A DNA stretch of 64,000 bases from Chloroflexota bacterium (GTDB lineage Bacteria; Chloroflexota; Limnocylindria; Limnocylindrales; CSP1-4): assembly GCA_016191395.1 (NCBI GenBank), contig JACPOS010000013.1, positions 1 through 64,000 on the forward strand, written 5' to 3'. The notes below the pieces were generated by a model. That model searched no databases. It had not been told where the DNA came from and worked only from the letters and a program-made list of their open reading frames with translations. Shown piece after piece: positions 15,798-24,998 of this stretch. Position numbers and translations under genes: made by a program. Every line of letters starts with the position of its first letter. Within the stretch, counting starts at the first letter, position 1.

Positions 15798-16586
15798 TCA
15801 GGATTCCTTGCTGGAACCCAGAATCGGCGTGCCGCGGGACAGCGCGCGCCTCGGGGCGGCCCATAGCCGGAGGCGGAGCGCCCAGAAGTCACGGACCGCG
15901 CGGAACACGACCTGCGGCTTCGCGCCGGTGGGGCTGCCAGCCGTCCGGGGGTAGTGTGGCACTCCCACCTCGTCGATCCGCCGGCCGCGCGCCCGGAGCT
16001 TGATCAGCAGCTCCGCCGAGAAGAAGGCGCCCCCCGACTCCACCGAGACGCCTTCGAGCGCCGCGCGGTTGAACAGCTTGCAGGCGCAGTCCACGTCGCG
16101 GACCCTGAGGCCGAAGAAGATGCGATTCGCGAGCCGGTACAGCTTCGCATAGACGGTGCGCACCAGCGGGTCCGCGCGCTGGATTCTGTAGCCCACGACT
16201 GCGTCGGCGGAACCCGCCTGGAGTCGCTCGATCAGCCGTCCGAGGTCCGCGACCCTGAACTGGCGATCGCCATCGGTGAACGCGAGGTGGTCGAAGCGCG
16301 CTGCGGCGAACCCGGTCCTGAGAGCAGCGCCGTAGCCCAGGTTGACCGGATGGTGGACGGCCCGGACCTGTGGGTGCGCCGCCGCGAGCTCGTCGGCCAA
16401 GGCGGGCGTCGCGTCCTTCGAGCCGTCGTCGACGATGACGATCTCGAACTCGTCGGCGAGCGACGGCAGGGTGGCGAGCGCCTCCTCCACGAGGCCGGCG
16501 AGATTCGCGGCCTCGTTGTGGGCCGGGAAGAAGTATGACAGTGCCGCGAGTCTCGCGCCGGGCCCGGCCGTGGCGACCCGCGTCAC
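15798..16586 (-). CDS. GT2 family glycosyltransferase, polyprenyl-phosphate sugar synthase-like (262 aa)
   Basis: The protein is a single GT-A domain of the dolichol/polyprenol-phosphate mannose synthase group. Motifs are FPAHNEAANL near the N-terminus, IVIVDDGSKDAT, NLGYGAALRTGF and the metal-binding TDGDRQF, followed by the RVRDVDCACKLFNRAAL region. It would transfer a sugar, probably mannose or glucose, from a nucleotide sugar to a lipid carrier on the cytoplasmic face. The C-terminus has no membrane helices. Its GTG start overlaps the stop of the upstream GT-C gene (GTGA), and the lipid-linked sugar is the expected donor for those GT-C enzymes. Confidence 0.88.
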   Translation of the reverse strand: MTRVATAGPGARLAALSYFFPAHNEAANLAGLVEEALATLPSLADEFEIVIVDDGSKDATPALADELAAAHPQVRAVHHPVNLGYGAALRTGFAAARFDHLAFTDGDRQFRVADLGRLIERLQAGSADAVVGYRIQRADPLVRTVYAKLYRLANRIFFGLRVRDVDCACKLFNRAALEGVSVESGGAFFSAELLIKLRARGRRIDEVGVPHYPRTAGSPTGAKPQVVFRAVRDFWALRLRLWAAPRRALSRGTPILGSSKES

Positions 16587-18157
16587 GGCGTCGCCGCCCG
16601 TCTGCCGTCGACCGCCCAGACGGCGGTGCTGCCACCGCTCGCGACGATCCTCATGTCGTACTGGCGCGTGAGCTCGTCCGTGTCGCGGCCCTCGATGCGG
16701 ATCACGTACACGGGCCGCTTGCCGAGATTTGCCGCGATCACGTCCGGTGCACGGCCGAGGTCCCGGTCCAGCATCGTCCGATCATCGATGATCTCGATGT
16801 CCGGCCGGAGGCCCTCCACCTTCTGGGCGTACCAGAGGGCCGTGGACGTGCTCCACCAGCTCACGAGCACGGCGCCCTGCGGGATGGCGGGCAGGACCTC
16901 CGCCAGCCACGTCGAGGCGCTCGTGTCGCCCGAGCGATCGGCACGATGGCGACGAACGTCGAGGTCCGAGACGGTCGGCAGGAGCAGCACGACCCCGACG
17001 ATAGCGGCTGCGGCGACGGACGCTCGACGCACCGTCGGATCGTCGAGTGAGACGGGCCACGCACGTCGGATCGCGCTTCCGACGAGCACGCCGGCGATGT
17101 CCGCGAGCTCCGCGGCGAGGATCGCGAGCCACGTCCAGATCCACAGGGCGGGACCGAGGTAGTAGCGCTCGATGTCCGAGTTCGTGTACGCCTGGTTGAA
17201 CAGGACCGTGATCGCCAGGGCGAGGCCGGTCAGCAGCGTGTACCGCGGCGCGCGCCAGAGGGAGATCAGGAACGCGGGCGGGATGGCATAGGCGATCAGG
17301 CCGAGCTGGGCATTCGCCAGCGTGGCCAGCTTGTCCAGCTTGCCCGCAAGGTCGCCGAACGGATCCACGAGCGAGCCCCGGAACTGCTCGGCGAGCGCGA
17401 TGTACCAGAAGCCATCCCACGTCGCCGGCCGGCCGTAGATGAGCGTCGCCGGCACCAGCCCGCCGCGAATCGGCAGCTCGAGGTAGACAAGCGCGACGGT
17501 CCCGAACGCAGCCGCGAGGCAGCCCAGGACGAGCTTCCATCGACGCCAGATGCCGGGCTCCACCGAGAGCACGAACAGCCCGACGGGCGGAACGAGCAGC
17601 AGCGTCAGCGAGTGGTTGCCCGCGGCTAGCCCGAACAGCACCGCGGCCAGCACAAGGCGTCGATCGGCGCGGCGCCCGGCCGTCGGATCCTCGCCGAGCT
17701 CCCGCCGGGCGTCCTGCCAGCGAACGAGTGCCAGCACGAGCAGGGCGACGAACATCAGGTGGATCGGATGCGGGTCGGCTCGAGTGGCGTTGACCCACAC
17801 GACCGGTGTCGTCGCGAGCCCCAGGCCGGTCGCGATGCCCACGATGGTGGAACCGGTGAGGCGCTTCACGAGCGCCACGGTCGCGGCGGCGGCGGTCGCC
17901 ACCGCCACCAGGGACAGCACGGTGATCCGGAAGGCGGGCTCGCCGATCGGGGTGAGCAGGATGTTGCCGATGAAGCCGAGGAGCACGTATGTCGGGTAGC
18001 CCGTGGGGTGCGCGGTGCCCATGATGGGCAGGACCGTCTGGAACTCCCCCGTGTCCCAGAACGCGACGCCCGGGATCAGCCCGGACCAGGCATTGACGAT
18101 GACGACCAGCGCGACCGCGAAGGGTGCGGCGAGTGCCAGCATGCGCGAGCTCACCAT
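16583..18157 (-). CDS. DUF2723-type polytopic GT-C-like membrane protein (524 aa)
   Basis: This multi-spanning protein (about 10-12 helices) belongs to the DUF2723/TMEM260-like group of putative lipid-sugar-dependent glycosyltransferases. The first extracytoplasmic loop carries FWDTGEFQTVLPIMGTAHP and TGYPTY, where the acidic pair and HPTGYP are family hallmarks. The C-terminal 110 residues form a soluble domain with VSWWSTSTALWYAQKVEGL. ATG at 18157 is used; an upstream in-frame extension would lie inside the preceding gene. The stop overlaps the GT2 gene. Eukaryotic TMEM260 is an O-mannosyltransferase, so O-glycosylation of exported proteins is plausible but unproven. Confidence 0.8.
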   Translation of the reverse strand: MVSSRMLALAAPFAVALVVIVNAWSGLIPGVAFWDTGEFQTVLPIMGTAHPTGYPTYVLLGFIGNILLTPIGEPAFRITVLSLVAVATAAAATVALVKRLTGSTIVGIATGLGLATTPVVWVNATRADPHPIHLMFVALLVLALVRWQDARRELGEDPTAGRRADRRLVLAAVLFGLAAGNHSLTLLLVPPVGLFVLSVEPGIWRRWKLVLGCLAAAFGTVALVYLELPIRGGLVPATLIYGRPATWDGFWYIALAEQFRGSLVDPFGDLAGKLDKLATLANAQLGLIAYAIPPAFLISLWRAPRYTLLTGLALAITVLFNQAYTNSDIERYYLGPALWIWTWLAILAAELADIAGVLVGSAIRRAWPVSLDDPTVRRASVAAAAIVGVVLLLPTVSDLDVRRHRADRSGDTSASTWLAEVLPAIPQGAVLVSWWSTSTALWYAQKVEGLRPDIEIIDDRTMLDRDLGRAPDVIAANLGKRPVYVIRIEGRDTDELTRQYDMRIVASGGSTAVWAVDGRRAATP

Positions 18158-19611
18158 CCGAGGATGTTGCCCCAGATCACGCCCCAAAGGTTGATCACCA
18201 CGGACGCGGCGACGAGCCCGAACCCCAGCCACCCGACGCGGCCGCGGCGGGTCATGCCGGCGGCGACGAGCGGCAGCGCGAACACCACGAAGTCATTGCT
18301 GAACCGATAGCCGAACTGGACCCAGCCCTGGCTGAAATGCATGAGGTTCACGAGGGCGATCGCCATCACCGCCAGGAAGCCGCCGGCGACGAGGCGCGAG
18401 CGACCGCGACGCAGGGCCGGGATGACCAGGAGGAACGCGGGGCTCGTCAGGATGATGCTCATGCCCACGTCGCGCGGGATCAGCAGCGGACAGTCCTCGT
18501 CGAACAGGCCCCGCTGGGCTGCCGGCGCCGTGCACAGCGGCGACCGGTCGCCCACCGAGTTCTGGGTCTCGTCCGGGAGGACGGCCGGGGTGCCGAGCAG
18601 GAAGATCGCCAGGTTCTGCGGCAGGTAGCGCGCGTCCTCGATGGCCCAGTCCGGGTTGTAGCCCAGGCTCGGGTAGCCGTTCGCCTCCTTCTGGTACTGG
18701 TAGTCGTACCCCGGGTTGAAGACGTGGCCGGTGGTGGTCAGGTTGTAGATGAGCAGCAGCGTCACCGGGATCGCCGCTCCGATGCCGGCGGAGACGGACC
18801 GGCGCGCCCACGTCCCGCCCCCGCCCACGAGCATGAAGAAGGGCGCGCCGAACACGACCGTCAGCCGGGCGGTCGCGGCGATGCCGAACAGCATGCCCGC
18901 CAGCAGCTGGCGCCGGTCGATGAGCTGGAACGGGTGCCGGAGCGTATCGGCGAGCGACCGAACCGCACCCTTGACGTTCGGGGCGTCCTCCACCTCGTCG
19001 TCCGCACCGGGATCGGCGCCGAAGGCCGTGCCCACGGCCAGGAGGAGGACCGCGATCGCCGCGACGTGCGCGAAGAACCACGTGGTGCCGAGCTGCGCCG
19101 CGTACCAGAAGACGGTCCCGAAGGCGAAGAAGACGGTGGTGGCAAGGCGCACGCGCCGGGGAATCGCCAGACGTCCCAGCGCCCACCACGCGAGGCCCAC
19201 GTCGATCGCCCCGAGCCCCACCGACACCGCCCGGATGTCGGTGGCGAGGCCCCAGATCGCAACGAAGGGCATGAGCAGGATCGCCGGGAGCGGCGGGAAG
19301 GGAAGGAGCGCGCCGGTGGTCGAGGGGTCGCCCGTCACCTCGCGCAGCGGGTAGACGTCCTGCATCCAGGAGTTGCCGCGCGGGAAGCCGCCTGCAACGG
19401 GCCATTCGATCGCCGCGCGACCGTCGAGGAACGCCATCGCCTGCCAGACGAAGTGGTTGTAGTACCGGTCGCTGCCGGGCAGCCAGTACGCGGCCAGGGC
19501 GAGCGCGACGAGGCCGGCCCCGACGGCGAGCGCCGGCAGCCGATCGAGCCAGTCGAACAGGACGTCCAGGCGGCGGGAGCCCGCGGCGCCCTCTGCTACG
19601 CTCCCAAGCAC
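18151..19611 (-). CDS. polytopic membrane protein, GT-C-like (about 486-501 aa)
   Basis: About ten hydrophobic helices are visible and the first periplasmic-side loop (YYNHFVWQAMAFLDGRAAIEWP) resembles that of lipid-linked-sugar glycosyltransferases. I do not recognise a precise family. It lies upstream of the DUF2723 and GT2 genes on the same strand with a 7-base overlap, which ties it to the same pathway. The frame is open to a TTG at 19656, but that start would overlap the divergent giant glycosyltransferase gene; GTG at 19611 avoids this and is preferred. Asn/Tyr-rich loops are exposed, as in glycan-handling proteins. Confidence 0.65.
   Translation of the reverse strand: MLGSVAEGAAGSRRLDVLFDWLDRLPALAVGAGLVALALAAYWLPGSDRYYNHFVWQAMAFLDGRAAIEWPVAGGFPRGNSWMQDVYPLREVTGDPSTTGALLPFPPLPAILLMPFVAIWGLATDIRAVSVGLGAIDVGLAWWALGRLAIPRRVRLATTVFFAFGTVFWYAAQLGTTWFFAHVAAIAVLLLAVGTAFGADPGADDEVEDAPNVKGAVRSLADTLRHPFQLIDRRQLLAGMLFGIAATARLTVVFGAPFFMLVGGGGTWARRSVSAGIGAAIPVTLLLIYNLTTTGHVFNPGYDYQYQKEANGYPSLGYNPDWAIEDARYLPQNLAIFLLGTPAVLPDETQNSVGDRSPLCTAPAAQRGLFDEDCPLLIPRDVGMSIILTSPAFLLVIPALRRGRSRLVAGGFLAVMAIALVNLMHFSQGWVQFGYRFSNDFVVFALPLVAAGMTRRGRVGWLGFGLVAASVVINLWGVIWGNILGW
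19594..19602 (+). promoter_or_regulatory. weak extended -10 promoter of the giant glycosyltransferase gene
   Basis: TG-C-TACGCT followed by CCC fits the extended -10 pattern seen elsewhere in the window, though TACGCT is a poor -10. It would place the start about 32 bases before the TTG at 19641. Confidence 0.25.
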
Positions 19612-19640
19612 CTCATCGCTCGCTGGAGACCGAACCCCTG

Positions 19641-22600
19641 TTGAGTGGTCCCGCAATCGGTGAGCCCGACCCGGACAGGGCGGAGCGATCGCGGGCCGGG
19701 TTCAGGGACGCCGCGGGCAGCATCCTCGTCCTGCTGGCGCTTGGGCTCGCCTTCCGGCTCATCATCGCATACCTCCTGCCCGGCTCCGGCTTCAAGGTTG
19801 ACCTCGCCTCCTTCCAGTTCTGGGCGAACAACCTTGCCGACAGCGGCCTGGGCGGGTTCTACGACCGCCCGTTCTTCCACGACTACACGCCAGGCTACCT
19901 GTACGTGCTCTGGCTCGTCGGCGGCGTGGCGAACGTGCTGGGCGGTGGCGTCGGCGACCTGATCAAGATCCCGCCGATCCTGGGCGACCTCGCGCTCGCC
20001 TACCTCGTCTGGTCCATGACGCGGGAGCTCGGCGGGAGCGTGCGGGCGGCGCGGATCGGCGCGCTGCTCGTCATCATCAACCCGGTCACCTGGTTCGACA
20101 GCGTCGTCTGGGGGCAGGTCGATTCGGTGGGCGTGGTCGTCCTGCTGCTTGCGCTGCGCGAGCTGTGGCGCGACCGGCCGGAGCGTGCCGCCATCTTGGC
20201 GACGCTCGCCGCGCTGATCAAGCCGCAGCTCGGGATCCTGATCCCGATCGTGGCGATCGTCGTGATCCGGCGCGCCTTCTGGCCGCGCGGCGGCTTCGGC
20301 CGCGACGAGGACCCGGAGCCGCGCACCTGGACGCTGGGCTTGGAGGAGCGGATCCGCGGCCCGATCCGTGTCGTGACCACCGGCCTCGCCGGCCTGCTGA
20401 CGGCGATCTTCGTGTCGCTCCCATTCGGGCTCAGCTTCCCGGGGCTCATCGCGCAGATCTTCAAGACCGCGGCTGGTTACCCGTACCTGTCCGTGAACGC
20501 GTTCAACCCGTGGGCCCTCGTTATCCAGACGACCGCCGGCGGGCGGGAGCAGAGCCTCGCGCTCAACCGGTCATGGGTGTGCGATTCGACGATCGCCGCG
20601 TCGCCGGCGGGCGACTTCCGGATCGGCGACTGGCCGATCTGGAGCTGGCCCGCGAGCACGCAGACGTGCGACCCGGGCATGCTCATCGGCGCCTTTCCGG
20701 CCGCCCTCGTGGGGGCTGCGCTGTTCGTGATCGCCGCGGCCGTCGTCGTCTGGCTGGTCGCCCGCCGGCCGGATCGTATCACCACCCTCGTGGGCCTCGC
20801 GATCCTGTCCCTCGCCTTCTTCGTCCTCCCGACGCGCGTCCACGAGCGCTATCTCTTCCCGCTCGCGGCGGTCGGCGCGATCCTCGCCACGGTCTCGATC
20901 CGCTGGCGGATCGCGTACGTGCTCTCCGCTGCCGCGACGTTCGCGAACATGTACGTGGTCCTGACGACCTACTACCGCGACAACCCGGGCATCTCCGACT
21001 GGCTCGGGATGGGAGCCACGCTCGCCTCGCCGTGGGGCGTGGCCATCGCGTCGGTGACGCAGGCGCTCATCCTCGGCTGGGCGTTCTTCCAGCTGCGCGA
21101 GGAGGCGGTGGAGGGGATCGCGGACGGCGTCGCGACCGCGGGCCACGACCCGCACGAGCACAGCCGGCTCGCCGGCTGGCTGGGTCGCCGTCCCCCCGAC
21201 GATGGGCCGTCGCCCGATCTCGACCCGCACGAGCCCCAGCCGGCGTCATCCGGGTCGCCGGCTCCGTGGGCCGGCCCGCTCTCGGGCGTGCGCCCCGCCG
21301 CGGTGCCGGCCGGACCTGGCCCAGCGGCGGCTGCGGTGGCCACCCCCGTTGCCCCTCCCGCGGCCGCAGGCGCCGTCGTCGTGCCTGTGTGGGACGTGGA
21401 CCGCGACGCGGGCTCGCTGGGTCCCTGGGGGTGGTTCCGGGCGCGCCTGCGCGACTCCCCGGTCCGGGCCGACCGGAGCCGGTTGCTCGAGGGCGAGCGG
21501 GGCGGACGCCTCGACCGGCTGGACGCGTGGATGCTCGCGGTCCTCGCGATCAGCCTGCTGACCGTGCGCATGTGGCGGCTGGACGAGCCGTACCAGATGT
21601 ACTTCGACGAGGTCTACCACCCCCGCACGGCGACGGAGTTCCTCCAGGACTGGCGCTACGGCCTGTCGCACGACATCTACGAATGGACGCATCCGCATCT
21701 CGCCAAGTACGCGATGGCCCTGGGCCTCGTGGCACTCGGCGAGGACCGGGTCAGCGCCCGGAGCCAGCTGAACGTGGCGGTCGTCGACGCGGTCGTGGAG
21801 CCTCGGCGCGACGACGGCCTCGATTCAAGCCGGATCGAGGGCGATCGCCTGTGGGTCGCGACGGGCAGCGAAGTGCGGGCCTACGACCTGGCCACGCGCG
21901 AGCTCGCCGGAAGGGTCACGGTGCCGGACGCGGTCGCGCTCGCGTACGACACCAAGGGGCACACGCTGTACATCGGGACGCGCTCGGGCGAGATCCGCGC
22001 CGTCGATGTCGGCGCACTCGACGCCACCCGGCGCGGGCCACCCGTCGACGTCGACTCGCGGGCGTTCATGAGCGTGGACGGGCCGATCGACCGGCTGTAC
22101 GCGACCCGCAACGGCGAGCGCCTCGCGGCGGTGCTCCAGGCGGGGTTCGGCACGACCGATTCCGAGCACAGCCAGGTCGTCGTCATCGATGCGACCGCCG
22201 CGCTGGAGCTCAGCCGCCCGAGCTTGCGCGGCGTCGGCCAGATCAGCGAGGGCGTCAGCGACGACCGGCTGGCCGTCGCGACGGCCGATGGCGTCTCGTT
22301 CATCGAGCTGGTCTCCGGGGCCGTCACCAAGACCTTGGACGTCGGCGGGCCGGTGAGCGGGATCGTAGGCATCTGGGACATCCAGGACGATCCGCTGTAT
22401 GCCTCCGTCTCTACCCCGACCGGTCCGAAGTTCGCGGTCATCATCGCCAAGCGGGACGCTGAGCCTCGGGTCGACCGGACGTACATCCTCCCTGGCGCGA
22501 GGGCCGGGCGGGCGTATTACGACCTCGCCTCGCGGATGGTCCATATTGAGGGCTCTGTGCCCGTCGGAGCCGGCGGCGTCGATTCGGGCGGCGCGGACAC

Positions 22601-24998
22601 CGTGTACGTCATCGAGCCGCATGGCAACGCGGTGTATGCCGACGCGGTCCTGCCGTATGTGCCCACGGTCATGGTGATGGACGAGAACCAGGAGTACCCG
22701 TCCACGGACCGGGAGCAGCTGCTCGCCTTCGATGCCGGCGGCCAGGTCGCCGCGGTCGAGGTCGGGCGGCACGCGTACGCCTGGCGCGTTCCAGGCGTGA
22801 TCGCCGGTGTCCTGATGGCGCTGTTCATGTACGTGCTCGCGCGCCTGCTGTTCCGGCGCCGCTCGATCGCAGTCATGGTCGGCGTGATCGCCCTCGTGGA
22901 CGGGATGCTGTTCGCCCAGAGCCGCATCGGCATGAACGACTCGTACGTGGGGCTCGGGATCGTGGCGGCCTACACGATCTTCGCGGCGCTGTGGCTCCAC
23001 CCCGGCAACAGCCGGCGGCATTGGGTCGCGTTCGCCCTTGGCGTCCCGCTGATCGGCTTCTTCCTGGGCTTCGCGCTCGCGTCGAAGTGGGTCGCCGCGT
23101 ATGCGATCGGCGGCCTCGGCATGTTGAGCCTCGCCCGAAGCGCACTCGGCAGGCTGCTGCTCATCGTGGGCCTGGTGGTCCTGACGACCGCGCTGGGCTA
23201 TGTCGCGATCTCCGTGCCCGCGGGCCAGAGCGGCGGCAACTACGTGTTCCTGGTGATCATGTTCGCGCTGGTCATCGCCGCCGTCCTCGCGAACACGCTC
23301 CATCCCGTGGCGTGGACCGTGGAGGAGCTGCGCTTTGCCGTCGGGGCGCCGATCGCGGCAGGGGTCCTGGCGATGCTGTACGGCCTCAGCCGTGGCGACG
23401 CGACCCTGCCGGTCTCGATCGGCCCGATCACCGCGACCCCGATCCAGCTGGCGATGTTCGCGTTCCTTGGTGCCGCCGTGGTCTACGTGGGCTTCTACGT
23501 GCTCGGCCGGATCGGTTTCGGCCCGCTCGCGCTCCCGCCGGAGCCGGATGACCCGGCCGCGATCCTTGAGCCGCCAAGGGAGGCTCCGCAGGGCTGGCTC
23601 CGCCTCGGCGCGGGCTTCGGCCTGCCGGCGATCTGGCTGGCGGTGGGCCTGCTCGTGATCCCCATCGGGCTGTACGTGGTGTCGTACATCCCGTGGGCGA
23701 TGGTGGAGGGCCACCAGCTGTGGGCCGGGGCGGTGCCCGGGACGGGCTGGCCGCCGGGGAATACCGGGCAGACGCTGCTCGACCTCACGAGCACCATGTA
23801 CGCCTACCACAACAACCTGTCATCGGCGCACCCGGCCTCCTCGCCGTGGTGGGCATGGCCGCTCGACCTCAAGCCGGTCTGGTTCTACGAGGAAGGCTTT
23901 GCCGGTGGCACGTCCGCCTCGATCTACGACGCCGGCAACCTCGTTGCGTGGTGGCTGGCAATCCCGGCGCTCGCCTTCGTCGCCTGGCAGGCATTCAAGC
24001 GACGCAGCGCCGCGCTCGCACTGATCGGGATCGGGTTCGCCGTGCAGTGGATCTCGTGGGCGCGCATCGACCGCGCCGCGTTCGAGTACCACTACTACAC
24101 GTCGCTGCCGTTCGTGTTCCTCGCCCTCGCCTACTTCCTCGCGGAGCTGTGGCACGGAACATCTCGCCGCATCTGGCTCCTCGCGCGGCTGTCGGCGGCC
24201 GCGGCGATCCTGGGGCCGTTCGGGCTCTGGGTCATGCACCGGCCGCTGTGCGCGATCGCGCGCGTCACGGACATGGTCCCGAACTCGCAGGCGTGCCCGA
24301 CGCTGATACCGGACGTGACCATCTCGCCGCGCGCCATCGCGATCGCCGTTGTCATCGGCGTGGGCGTGCTCCTGCTCCTGCGCGAGCTGCTCGCGCTGTC
24401 CGAGGAGGACGACCCGGACCGGCTTGCGGTCGAGCAGGCGGCAGGCGGCTGGCGCGCCGCCATGGGGCGCTTGGGCCTGGGTAGCCGGTGGGCCACGGCG
24501 GCGGTCATCGCCACCCTCACCTCGATCGCGTTCGTCGTGGTGTCCACGGCGATCCCAGATTCGGACGGCTTGAAGATCGCGAACATCCCGGTTGAGCCGA
24601 TCGCCCTGTTCGTGACGCTCGCCCTGTCCCCGGTGGCGGCGTACGTCGCGACGGCGCGCGACGCGCGGCGGTTCGTGCTGGGGGCGCTCGGCGCGATGGT
24701 CTTCTGGTTCATCCTCTGGTACCCGAACATCTCCGGCCTGCCGCTGCCCGCCGCCATCCACAACGCATACCAGGGCTTCCTGCCGACGTACCTCTACCCG
24801 TTCCAGTTCTGGGTGCTCCAGGGGGACCGCGCGGCCGCCCCATCGCTCTTCGCGCCGGTGCCGGCGGTGATGCTGCTCGCTATCGCGTTCACGTCGATCG
24901 TGGTCGCGTACAGCGCGTGGTCGTGGCGGATCGTGCTCGCGGAGCGCCGGCGGGACCGGCTCGCGCCGCCGGAGGACCCCGGGCCGGGAGAGGGCTAG
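19641..24998 (+). CDS. giant fused GT-C glycosyltransferase with an inserted beta-propeller (1785 aa)
   Basis: Two GT-C membrane enzymes are joined. Residues 1-490 form a first module with about ten helices and KVDLASFQFWA and FYDRPFFHDYTPGYLY loops. A Pro/Ala-rich linker runs to about 620. The second module is GT39/PMT-like: the loop YFDEVYHPRTATEFL (near 655), then HPHLAKYAMALGLVALG. About 330 soluble residues follow (710-1040, beta-propeller style: LWVATGSEVRAYDL, LYIGTRSGEIRAVDV). The PMT fold then resumes at YAWRVPGVIAGVLMALF with the following DGMLFAQSRIGMND. More helices reach the C-terminus. The start is TTG 19641. The likely donor is the lipid-linked sugar made by the neighbouring GT2. 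The stop shares a CTAG with the convergent PimA-like gene. Confidence 0.8.
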   Translation: MSGPAIGEPDPDRAERSRAGFRDAAGSILVLLALGLAFRLIIAYLLPGSGFKVDLASFQFWANNLADSGLGGFYDRPFFHDYTPGYLYVLWLVGGVANVLGGGVGDLIKIPPILGDLALAYLVWSMTRELGGSVRAARIGALLVIINPVTWFDSVVWGQVDSVGVVVLLLALRELWRDRPERAAILATLAALIKPQLGILIPIVAIVVIRRAFWPRGGFGRDEDPEPRTWTLGLEERIRGPIRVVTTGLAGLLTAIFVSLPFGLSFPGLIAQIFKTAAGYPYLSVNAFNPWALVIQTTAGGREQSLALNRSWVCDSTIAASPAGDFRIGDWPIWSWPASTQTCDPGMLIGAFPAALVGAALFVIAAAVVVWLVARRPDRITTLVGLAILSLAFFVLPTRVHERYLFPLAAVGAILATVSIRWRIAYVLSAAATFANMYVVLTTYYRDNPGISDWLGMGATLASPWGVAIASVTQALILGWAFFQLREEAVEGIADGVATAGHDPHEHSRLAGWLGRRPPDDGPSPDLDPHEPQPASSGSPAPWAGPLSGVRPAAVPAGPGPAAAAVATPVAPPAAAGAVVVPVWDVDRDAGSLGPWGWFRARLRDSPVRADRSRLLEGERGGRLDRLDAWMLAVLAISLLTVRMWRLDEPYQMYFDEVYHPRTATEFLQDWRYGLSHDIYEWTHPHLAKYAMALGLVALGEDRVSARSQLNVAVVDAVVEPRRDDGLDSSRIEGDRLWVATGSEVRAYDLATRELAGRVTVPDAVALAYDTKGHTLYIGTRSGEIRAVDVGALDATRRGPPVDVDSRAFMSVDGPIDRLYATRNGERLAAVLQAGFGTTDSEHSQVVVIDATAALELSRPSLRGVGQISEGVSDDRLAVATADGVSFIELVSGAVTKTLDVGGPVSGIVGIWDIQDDPLYASVSTPTGPKFAVIIAKRDAEPRVDRTYILPGARAGRAYYDLASRMVHIEGSVPVGAGGVDSGGADTVYVIEPHGNAVYADAVLPYVPTVMVMDENQEYPSTDREQLLAFDAGGQVAAVEVGRHAYAWRVPGVIAGVLMALFMYVLARLLFRRRSIAVMVGVIALVDGMLFAQSRIGMNDSYVGLGIVAAYTIFAALWLHPGNSRRHWVAFALGVPLIGFFLGFALASKWVAAYAIGGLGMLSLARSALGRLLLIVGLVVLTTALGYVAISVPAGQSGGNYVFLVIMFALVIAAVLANTLHPVAWTVEELRFAVGAPIAAGVLAMLYGLSRGDATLPVSIGPITATPIQLAMFAFLGAAVVYVGFYVLGRIGFGPLALPPEPDDPAAILEPPREAPQGWLRLGAGFGLPAIWLAVGLLVIPIGLYVVSYIPWAMVEGHQLWAGAVPGTGWPPGNTGQTLLDLTSTMYAYHNNLSSAHPASSPWWAWPLDLKPVWFYEEGFAGGTSASIYDAGNLVAWWLAIPALAFVAWQAFKRRSAALALIGIGFAVQWISWARIDRAAFEYHYYTSLPFVFLALAYFLAELWHGTSRRIWLLARLSAAAAILGPFGLWVMHRPLCAIARVTDMVPNSQACPTLIPDVTISPRAIAIAVVIGVGVLLLLRELLALSEEDDPDRLAVEQAAGGWRAAMGRLGLGSRWATAAVIATLTSIAFVVVSTAIPDSDGLKIANIPVEPIALFVTLALSPVAAYVATARDARRFVLGALGAMVFWFILWYPNISGLPLPAAIHNAYQGFLPTYLYPFQFWVLQGDRAAAPSLFAPVPAVMLLAIAFTSIVVAYSAWSWRIVLAERRRDRLAPPEDPGPGEG

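Noticed and set aside
19641-24998. Two separate glycosyltransferase genes joined by sequencing error
   Set aside because: The frame stays open through linker and propeller with no internal start or stop, and linker composition is typical of natural domain fusions. Reads would be decisive.
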